64,000 nt of DNA from Alphaproteobacteria bacterium (GTDB taxonomy: Bacteria; Myxococcota_A; UBA796; UBA2385). Positions 1 to 10,100 of this stretch are shown piece by piece; position 1 is the stretch's first letter, and every line of letters starts with the position of its first letter. Location: positions 1 to 64,000 of the forward strand of contig JACKEY010000011.1 of the NCBI GenBank assembly GCA_020632755.1, given 5' to 3'. The notes under the pieces were generated by a model. That model was given only the letters and a program-made list of their open reading frames with translations, was not told the origin of the DNA and made no database searches. Made by a program: the position numbers and the translations under genes.

Positions 1-12
1 CAAGGACGGGCC

Positions 13-984
13 ATGCCCCGCCTGCTCGTCCTCGCCCGCCCCGACCACCACGAGTTCCCCGGCCTGCGGGACGCGCTCGGGGCCTGGGTGCTGGCCGGCG
101 CGACGATCTCGGCGCTGCCACCGTCTGGCGAGGACGCATCGGAGCGGCTGCGCCGCATCCTGGCCAAGGCCTGCCCGGACGTGGTGGTGGCGGTCGGCGG
201 CGACGGCACGGTGCACCTGGTCGCCAACGCCCTGCGTGCGGCGGACTGCCTGGAGCGCGCGGTGGTGGCGGTGGTCCCCGCCGGCACCGGCAACGACCTG
301 GCGAGCCAGCTGGACCCGGCGGTGCCGATGCGACCGCGGGCCCTCGCCCGGGTGACGGCCTGGCTCGCCGGCCGTGGCCCCGGCCCCACCTGCACGGTGC
401 GATCGATCGATCTGATGGAGGTCACCGTCGATCCGCCCGCCCCCTCCTCGCCCATCGCGGTCGCGAACGTGCTCTCGATCGGACCCTCCGCCGCGCTCAC
501 GGCGTCGACCCCGCGCGGGCTGAAGGAGGGGCTCGGCGGGCTGGCCTACCTGCTCCACGGCCTCGCGAACCTGTCCGAGGTCCAGCCCTTCGCCTGCGAA
601 GTGCGCGCCGCAGGGCTGCGGTTCGAGGGCCCGGCGCTGGGGGTCTTCGTGGCCAACGGGAGCCGCGCCGGCGGCGGCATGACCATCGCCAGCGACGCGG
701 CGCTGGACACGGGCTGCGCGCGGGTGGTGGTCGTCCCGGACATGCCGCTGCCGGAGCTGGCCCGGGCGCTGGGCCACGGGCTCGGCGGTGCGCCCGAGGA
801 GCACCCGCGGATCCTGGCCGCAGACTTCGACGCGCTGCGGATCCTCGTGCCCGATGGCACGACCGCCAGCCTGGACGGCGAGGCACACGCGCTGACCGCC
901 GCCCAGGTGACCGTGCGCCCCGGCTGCCTGCGGCTCTTGGCCCCCGCCCCGGACGGCCCGCGGACCCCGCCCGACCCGCACTGA
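13..984 (+). CDS. Diacylglycerol kinase / sphingosine kinase family lipid kinase
   Basis: A 323-residue protein of the DAGK catalytic-domain family (YegS/DgkB-like), which transfers phosphate from ATP to a lipid hydroxyl. The nucleotide-binding signature VVAVGGDGTVHLV lies near residues 57-70 and the second conserved loop VPAGTGNDLA near residues 88-97. The C-terminal half is the beta-sandwich typical of the family, including a late SLDGE segment where a DGE motif is expected. The ATG at 13 is the only start visible, and with 12 bases upstream its promoter cannot be judged. The substrate (diacylglycerol, sphingoid base or another lipid) cannot be told from the sequence. The large lipid synthase follows about 160 bp downstream, so a link to lipid metabolism is possible but unproven. 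Confidence 0.85.
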   Translation: MPRLLVLARPDHHEFPGLRDALGAWVLAGATISALPPSGEDASERLRRILAKACPDVVVAVGGDGTVHLVANALRAADCLERAVVAVVPAGTGNDLASQLDPAVPMRPRALARVTAWLAGRGPGPTCTVRSIDLMEVTVDPPAPSSPIAVANVLSIGPSAALTASTPRGLKEGLGGLAYLLHGLANLSEVQPFACEVRAAGLRFEGPALGVFVANGSRAGGGMTIASDAALDTGCARVVVVPDMPLPELARALGHGLGGAPEEHPRILAADFDALRILVPDGTTASLDGEAHALTAAQVTVRPGCLRLLAPAPDGPRTPPDPH

Positions 985-1145
985 GCGCCCACTCACCGAC
1001 AGCCGTCGCGCAACGTGAATCGCACCGCTGCGTCGGGCCTTTCGCACGGTGCGGGGTTCGTGGGACCCTCGTTAGGCCGGTGTGCCCCCCGCGCGCGGAG
1101 CCCCTGCTCCGCGCCGCCCCTCCCCCGGGAATCGCGGAGCCCTCC

Positions 1146-4100
1146 ATGTCGACCCCGTCGCCCCTGCTCGTCTGTGTGCTCCCCGCCGAACGCGCCTCGC
1201 TCTGCGCCGCCGTGGAAGCCGCCGGGGGCGTCCCCGTGGTCGATCTGACCTGCGCCCAGGTCGTGCCGGAGATCCCGCCCGGAGCGTGGGTGCGCGTGCG
1301 CCCGGGCGGCCCCAAGGTCGACGGGCAGGTGCCCGGCACAGGCCCGGTGATCCGCGCCGGCGGCGGCGCGCCCGTGCCCGGCCGCCCCACCTGGCTGGAG
1401 CTGACCGACGTGGGCCCGGTGCCCCAGGGCTTCGCTGGCATGGTGCTGCGCGGGCTCGAGGCCGGCGGACCCTGCGGCGTGCGCCCCGGGCTCGAGCTGC
1501 TGGCCGAGGTGCCCGCCGACGAGGCGGTGATCCTGGACGCGGGCCTGGACCCCGACGGCGTCGCCGCCGCCGCCGCCGCCGGCGTGGCCGGCGTGGTCCT
1601 CTCCGACGTGCTGCTGGGCCTGCCCGAGCTGTTCCTCCCCGCCGCCCTCCAGGACCGGCTGGAGCGCGCCGGCCCCGGCACCTCGCACGTGATCAACGGC
1701 CTGCGCATCGAAGCGGCCCCCCTCGCCCCCGTCGTGCGCAAGCTGCTCGGCGGCGCCAGCTTCTGGCCTCTCTGCCAGGACTGGTTCGGCGCGGCCGATC
1801 CCGGCAACGTCGCCTGGCCCGCCGGCGAGGCCCTGCGCAAGGCCCGCGGGCTGGCCGCCGCCCACCGCGATCTGCCGGGGCTCCTGGCCGCCTGCCGCGA
1901 CGCCGTGGACCGCGGCGCCTCGACCACGGTGGTGCGCCCCGTCGCAGACGCCGGCGGGCTCGGCCGCAGCGACCGCGCCGTGGCCGTCGTCGGCATGGGC
2001 TGCCGGCTGCCCGACGCCCACGATCTGACCGCCTACTGGGAGCTCATCGAGCAGGGCCGCAGCGCCATCCGCCAGGTGCCGAGCGACCGCTGGGACCCGG
2101 CGCTGTACTGGGACGCCGACCCGGAAGTCCCCGACAAGACCTACGCCCGGATCGGCGCCTTCCTGGACGACGCGCCCTTCGAGCCCCGCCGGTTCCGCAT
2201 CCCGCCGCGGGTCGCCCAGTCGCTGGACCCGGTCCAGCAGATCGCGCTCGAGAGCGTCGCCGACGCCATCGAAGACGCCGGCTACCGCGCCGTGCTCGGC
2301 GGCGAGGGCCGCGACTTCGACCGCAGCCGCTGCGCCGTCATCCTGGGCAATTCCATGGGCGGCGAGACCGAGAACGACACGAACCTGCGCGTGCGCACGC
2401 CGGCCCTGCGCAAGGCCCTGCTCGAGCTGGCCGAGGTCCAGGCCCTGCCGCGCCCCCAGCAGGAAGCGCTGGCCGCCGCCTTCGAGGCGCACCTCAAGGC
2501 CGGCCTGCCCGGCATCGACGAAGACACGATGCCCGGCGAGCTCGCCAACGTGATCGCCGGCCGCGTCGCCAACGCCTTCGACCTCTCGGGCCCGAACTTC
2601 ACGGTCGACGCCGCCTGCGCGAGCTCGATGGCGGCCATCCAGGCCGCCGTGAAGTCGCTGCTGGACGGCGAGAGCGACATGGTCGTCACCGGCGGCGTGG
2701 ACCGGTCGATGGACGTCGCGACCTACGTGAAGTTCAGCAAGATCGGCGCCCTGTCCCCCGACCACAGCGCCCCCTTCGACGAGAGCGCCAACGGCTTCGT
2801 GATGGGCGAGGGTGCCGGCATCCTGCTGCTCAAGCGGCTCGAGGACGCCCAGCGAGACGGCGACCGCATCTACGCGGTGATCCGCGGCATCGGCGCGAGC
2901 AGCGACGGGCGAGGCAAGGGCATCACGGCCCCCAACCCCAAGGGCCAGCTGCTGGCCCTGCGCCGGGCCTGGGACCAGGCCGGGCTGGACCCGGTCGAGG
3001 CGGATCTCTTCGAGTGCCACGGCACCAGCACGGTCGTCGGCGACAAGGTCGAGGTCGAGTGCCTGTCCCAGGTCATCGGCGCCGGTCGCCGCGGGGCCCG
3101 GGGCCCGGTGCGCATCGGGTCGGTCAAGAGCAACATCGGCCACTTGAAGTCCGCCGCGGGCGCGGCCGCGTGCATCAAGGCCGCCCTGGCGCTGCACAAG
3201 GGCCTGTTCCCGCCCTCCGTCGGCGTGGCCCACCCCCGCCAGGACCTGCCGCTCGACCAGGTCCCGCTCCAGGTGCAGACGTCGACCGAGCCCTGGCCCG
3301 CCGACCGCCCGCGGGTGGCCGGTGTGTCCGCCTTCGGCTTCGGCGGCACCAACTTCCACGTGGTCATGTCCGGCGCCCCCGGCCCCGCGGTCGAAGCCCG
3401 CGTCGCCCAGACCGCCGATCTGCCGGTCGGGCTCTGGGCCGCCAGCGCCGACAGCCGCGCCCAGCTGGTCGACAAGCTCGAGCGCGGCGTGGTCGGCGCC
3501 TTCGAGCCCAGCGCCCCCGTCCGGCTGGTCGCCAGCGCCACCGACCGCCAGGAACAGGCCGAGCAGGCCGCCCGGTCGGCCGACATCCTGGGCCGGGGCA
3601 AGGACCCGAGCCTGCTGCGCGGCCGCGGCGTGCACGTCGAAGAAGGCCCCGTCGACGGCAAGATCGCGTTCATGTTCACGGGCCAGGGCAGCCAGTACAT
3701 CGACATGGCCCTGCAGCTGCGCGACACCTACCCGGTGGTCGCCGAGACCTTCCGCCTGGCGGACGAGGTGCTGACCCCGCTGCTCGGCCGGTCGCTCACG
3801 TCCTTCATCGCCCGGGACGAGGGCATCAGCCTGCAGGCCCAGCAGGACGCCCTGCGGGCCACCGAGATCTCCCAGCCGGCCACGCTCGTCGTCGACATCG
3901 CGATCATGCGGCTGCTGGCCGCCCACGGGCTGCTGCCCGACATGGTCGCCGGCCACAGCCTGGGCGAGTACGCCGCCTGCGTCGCCGCCGGCGTGCTGTC
4001 CTTCGAGGACGCCCTGCACGCGACGAGCGCCCGAGGCCGCGAGATGGCCCACATCCGCCTGGACGACCCCGGCCGCATGGCGGGCATCGCGACCGGCCTG

Positions 4101-7100
4101 GACCGCGTCGAGGCCGTCCTGGCGCAGGTCGAGGGCTACGTCGTCGCCGCCAACAAGAACTGCCCGACCCAGACCGTCATCGCCGGCGCCAGCGACGCCG
4201 TGGCCCAGGCCGTCGCCGTGTTCCGCGACGAAGGCGTCACCGTCTACGACATCCCCGTCAGCCACGCCTTCCACAGCGCCATCGTCGCGCCGGCCACCGA
4301 GCCCCTGCAGGCCATCCTCGAGAAGCTCGACGTGCGCGCGCCGCAGCGGCCCATCACGACCAACGTCGACGGCGGCTGGTACCCGACCGTGGCCACCCAC
4401 GGCGCCGAGGGCGCCCGCACCGCGATCATCGAGATGCTGGCCCGCCAGGTGGCCGCCCCCGTCGAGTGGACCGCGCAGGTCGAGCGCATGTACGGCGCCG
4501 GCGCCCGCACCTTCGTCGAGGTCGGCCCCAAGCGCGCCTTGTCCGGCTTCGTGGCCAGCATCCTGCGGGGTCGGCCGCACCGCGCCATCTCCACCAACCA
4601 CCCCAAGCGCGGCGACCTGGGCAGCCTGCGCGACGCCCTGGCGTCGCTCACCGCCCTCGGCTTCCCCGTCAGCAGCCGCCCGGCGCCGGGCATCCCGGAC
4701 ATCTTCGCGACCCCCGAGCCCCGCCGCGCCACCACCGCGGCGCTCGAAGCCCGCCGGCTGCGCAACGATCGGGCCAAGGAGGAGCGCAGCGGCCTGGCCG
4801 GCGAGGTGATCGCCCTCATCGCCGCCGCCGGCGGCTACCAGCCCGACGAGGTCCACCTCGCCGACGACCTGCAGGCCGACCTGGGCATCGACAGCATCAA
4901 GCAGGCCGAGCTCGCCGCCGCCATGCGCGATCGCATGGGCCTGGACCACGATCCCGACTTCCGCGTCAGCCAGTACCGCACGGTCCGCGACCTGGTGAAC
5001 ACCATGGCCCAGCGGGTCTCCGGCCCGGCCCGGCCCCGCACCACCACCGCGCCCCCCGCGACCCGGGCCCCCCTCGCCGCGCCGCCCGACCCGACCTCGG
5101 ACGCCCTCGCCGCCGTCGCCCGCGGTGTCGCCCAGGCCGGCATCGACGGCGCCTCCTCCGAGCACGTCGCCCGCGCCGTGCTGCCCGCGGTCCAGGACCT
5201 CGTCGCGGCCCTGACCCGGGCCCTCCCGCAGCCGCCTCCCGCGCAGGCTGCGCCTCCTGTGCAGCCCGCTCCTCCCGTGCAGCCCGCTGCCCCCTCCGCC
5301 CCTCCCTCCGCACAGGACAGCGCACCGCCCACCTCGCTCTACGGCACCGCCGTGCTCGCACCGGCCGTCGAGATCGTCTGCAGCGGCGCCAGCCTGGGCC
5401 TGCCGGGCGGCGACGAGGTCTTCGCCGACGACAACATCCACCGCATCCTGGCCGGCGAGAACCGCATCGACCAGCTGGGCGAGCAGACCCAGGATCGCTT
5501 CCTGGAGAAGAAGATCGTCCGCCTGCAGAAGGACGCGCGCACGGGCCGCGGCGACTTCGTGCCGGTGGAATCCCGCGACCAGGTCATCCGCCTGGCCGGC
5601 GTGAAGGCTCGGCTGGACGTGGTCGCCGACTACGGCGTCGATCCCGGCCTGGACCGCGCCCTGGACGTCACGACCCGCCTGGCCTTCGCCGCGGGCGTCG
5701 AGGCCCTGCGTGACGCCGGCATCCCGCTGGTCCGCACCTTCCGCGACACCACCACCGGCCGCAAGGTCGCCACCGGCTGGGCCCTGCCCGAGGGCATGCG
5801 CGACGACACCGGCATCGTCTTCGGCAGCGCCTTCCCCGGCTACGCCAACCTCGTCGAGCACCTGATGCGCGGCGGCGACGATGGCGAAGGCCACTTCGAC
5901 CGGCGCTTCCTGTTCCAGATCCTGGCCATGGGCCACAGCCAGTTCGCCCAGCTCATCGGTGCGCGCGGCCCGAACACCCAGGTCAACGCCGCCTGCGCGA
6001 GCACGACCCAGGCGATCTGCATCGCCGCCGACTGGATCCGCACCGGCCGGGCCCGCCGCGTCATCGTGCTCGGGGCGGACGACGCCACCGGCGAGAGCCT
6101 GCTCGAGTGGATCGGCGCGGGCTTCCTGGCCGCCGGCGCCGCCACCACCGAAGACCGGGTCGAAGAAGCGGCCCTGCCCTTCGACGAGCGCCGCCACGGC
6201 ATGATCCTGGGCATGGGCGCGGTCGGGCTGGTGCTGGAGCGGGCCGAGGACGTGGCCAGCCGCGGCATGGCCCCGGTGGCGCGGCTGCTGGCCGATCGCC
6301 TGGCCAACTCGGCCTTCCACGGCACGCGGCTCGACGCGGACCACATCGCCAGTGAAGTCGACGCCCTGGTCGGCGAGGCGGCGGCGAGCGCGGGCGTGGA
6401 CCGCACGACCTTCGCGCGGCAGGCGCTGTTCATGTCGCACGAGACCTACACCCCGGCCAAGGGCGGCTCGGCGGCGGCCGAGATCGACGCGCTGCGCAAG
6501 GCCTTCGGCGCAGCGGCCAGCCGCGTGGTGGTCACCAACACCAAGGGCTTCACGGGCCACGCCATGGGTGCGGGCATCGAAGACACGGTCGCGCTCAAGG
6601 CGCTGCAGTACGGCACGGTGCCGCCGGTCCCGAACCTGCAGCGGCCCGACCCGGCGCTCGGCGACCTGACCCTGTCGCGGGGCGGCGCCTTCGGCGGGCG
6701 CTACGCCCTGAGGCTGGCCGCCGGCTTCGGGTCCCAGGTGGCGCTGGCCGCCTGGGAGAAGGTCGCCGAGGGCGACGCGCGCGTGACCGACGCCGCACGG
6801 CATCGCGCCTGGCTGCGCGTGGTCGGAGGCGTCGACGAGCCGCGGCTGGTGGTCGAGGACCGGACCCTGCGGCTGGTCGAGGGGCGGCCCGAGGTCGTCG
6901 AGGATCCGCACACGCCGGCCCCGGCGCCGGCCGTCATGGCCCCGCCGCAGCTCATCGACGACGACGCGGGCGCCACGCTGCTGCCCACGGGCGCGGTCGC
7001 GCGCCCGGACCTCGACGACGCGCTGGCCGAGCTGGTGGCCCTGCTGGCCGAGAAGACCGGCTACGACCCGGCCGAGATCGACCCCGACTACGAGCTGGAA

Positions 7101-10100
7101 GCCGACCTCGGCATCGACACGGTGAAGCAGGCCGAGGTGTTCTCGGAGGTGCGCGAGCGCCACGGGCTCGAGCGCGACGACAGCTTCGTGCTGGCCGACC
7201 ATCCGACCGTGCGCGCCCTGGCGCGCTGGCTGGTCGGGCAGCAGGGCGGCGAGATCACCGGCGACGTCGTGCCCGTCGATTCCCCCCGCGAAGACGGCAC
7301 CGATGCCTTCCTGGCCGCGGTGGACGAAGCCGCCGAGTCGCAGGGCCACCACGCGCCTGCCCCTGCCGCTCGCGCCGCCGCCCCCGCCGCCGCTGCCCCC
7401 GCCGCCTCCGCCCCCGCTGCAGCCCCGGCGGCCTCGGCCGATGCGCTGCTGGCCGAGCTGCAGGCGATCCTGGCCGCGAAGACCGGCTACGACCCGAGCG
7501 AGATCGACCCCGACTACGAGCTGGAAGCCGATCTCGGCATCGACACGGTGAAGCAGGCCGAGGTGTTCTCGGAGGTCCGCGAGCGCCACGGTCTCGAGCG
7601 CGACGACAGCTTCGTGCTGGCCGACTACCCGACCGTGCGCTCCCTGGCCGGCTGGCTGGCCGGTGCGCTGGGCGGTGCGGCGCCGTCCTCCCCGGCGCCG
7701 TCCTCCCCGGCGCCGTCCTCCCCGGCGGTCTCCTCCTCCCCCGTGGCCACCTCCTCCCCCGTCCTGACGGCCCCGGTCGCCAAGGCGGCGCCTGCTCCCT
7801 CCTCCGCAGCTCCCGCCGCGAGGGCCCCCGCTCTGGCGGCCCCTGCCGACGCGCTGCTGGCCGAGCTGCAGGGGATCCTGGCCGAGAAGACCGGCTACGA
7901 CCCGGGCGAGATCGACCCGGACTTCGAGCTGGAAGCCGACCTGGGCATCGACACGGTGAAGCAGGCCGAGGTGTTCTCCGAGGTGCGCGAGCGCCACGGT
8001 CTCGAGCGCGACGACAGCTTCGTGCTGGCCGACTACCCGACGGTGCGGGCCCTGGCCGGCTGGCTGGCCGGCGCCATCTCCGCGGGCGGCGCCGGTGCTC
8101 CGGCCGAGGAGGCTGCTGCGCCGGTGGAGGAGGCTGCTGCCGAGGCGCCGGCTGTGCCGGTGGAGGAGGCTGCTGCCGAGGCGCCTGCTGCTCCGGTGGA
8201 GGCGTCCACCGCCGAGCCGTCCGCAGCCGAGCCGTCCGCCGCCGAGCCGTCCGCAGCCCCCGACCCGCGGGGCCTGCCCGCCAGCTTCCGCATCCGCCGG
8301 CCGGTCACGATCGTCCGCAACCCGTGGGTCACGGGCTCGCTGCGCGGCCGCAAGGTGCGCGTGCTGGGTTCGGGGCCCCTGGCCAGCGCCATCGCCGACG
8401 AGGTCGTGACCCGCGGCGGGCAGCTGGTGACCGACGGCGCCGACGCCGTCGTCGACGTGGCCGAGGACTTCGGTGAGAGCTTCACCTTCGCCCGGTCCCT
8501 GGCGGAGCGGCCGCCCCGCGAGTGGCTGTGCATCACGCGGCTGGGCGCCGCGCCCGACGCCGCCCGCGCGCGGGCGCTGGACCTGGCCCGGGCCGAAGGC
8601 AGCCGCGCCGGCCTGGCGAAGGCGCTGGGCCGCGAGTGGGCCGGCTGCACGGCCCGCGTGGTCGACATCGCCCCGAGCCTGGACGACTACGCGGCGGCGA
8701 CGCTGACGACGTCGGAGCTGGCCGGCCACGACGGCTCGGTCGAGGTGTTCCGCGAGGCCGACGGCCGGCGGGTCGTGACGCTGGCGACGGAACCGTTCCC
8801 CGCCCACGGCGGCGCGCTGCCGGCCGCGGGTGGAGACGCTGGCCCCGTCATCGTGCTGACCGGCGGCACCCGCGGCATCACGGCGCGGGTCGCCCGGTCC
8901 CTCGCCGCGCGGGGCCCCTGTCGCCTCGCGCTGCTGGCCCGGACGGCGCCGGGCAGCGAGCCCCTGGACGAAGCGGCGGCCCGTGCGGCGGCCAAGGCGC
9001 AGCTGCAGGAAGCCGGCGAGCGGGCGACCCCCGTGGCGGTCGATCGCCTGCTGGCGCCCCAGCGACGGGCGGAGGAGGCCCGGCAGACCGTGGTCGGGCT
9101 CGAGGCGCTGGGCGCCGAGGTGGCCTTCTTCGAGGTCGACCTGTCGGACGAGGCGGCCGTGGCCCGGGCCCTGGACCGCGTCCGCGAGCGCTGGGGCGCG
9201 GTGCACGGCTGCGTGCACGGCGCCGGCGTCGAGGAGAGCCGCCCCCTGGCCGAGAAGGACGACGCCGCGATGCACCGCGTCTACGACGGCAAGGTGCTCG
9301 GCGGGCTGGCGCTGGCCCGGCACCTGGACCCCGACGCCTGGCTGGTCAGCATGGGCAGCGTGGCCGGGCGCTTCGGCAACCTGGGCCAGGCCGACTACTC
9401 GGCGGCGAACGAGGCGATGGCCCGCATCTGCGCGGTGCGCCCGCACAGCCTGCACGTGTGCTGGACGGCGTGGGCCGACACCGGCATGGCATCGCGCGGC
9501 GGCATGGCCCACCTGCTCACCGAGCGGGGCGTCGAGCTGCTGCCCGCCGACGCCGGCGCCGAGCTGCTGGCCGACATGGTCGCCGCCGGCATGACCGGCG
9601 AGGTCGTGGTGGCCGGCCGGCTGGGCGACATGACCGTCACCCCGGGCCACGCGCTGCTGGATCGGGCCGAGCACGTCGGAGACGACGTCGTCGCCTGGCG
9701 GCGGCTGGATCCGGCCACCGACGTGTGGCTGGACGACCACGCCTTCCGCGACGATCTGCCCGTCGTGCCCGGCGTCATCGGCCTGGAGCTGATGGCGGCG
9801 GCCGCCGCGCTCACCCGGCCCGGCGTCGCCTACCGCGGCGCCCGCGATGTCCGGTTCGAGCACGCCATCAAGCTGCATCGTCGCGAGCCGGTCGACGTCG
9901 TCGTGCGTGCCGAGCCGCTGCCCGCGACCGGGGACGGGCCGATCGAGGTAGCGTGCACCGTCGCGACCGTGCGCGAGCTCCGCACCGGCCGGACCCAGCA
10001 CAAGGTGTGCTTCCGGGCGGTCATCCAGCTCGACCGTGCCCCGGACGGCGCCCCGCTGCCGCCGGCCTTCTTCACCCAGCGCGGCATCAACCGCGGCGCC

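Noticed and set aside
1080..1145. GTG 1080 as synthase start
   Set aside because: The GTG lies against a TAGGCC hexamer and has no Shine-Dalgarno; ATG 1146 has GGAG at a normal distance.
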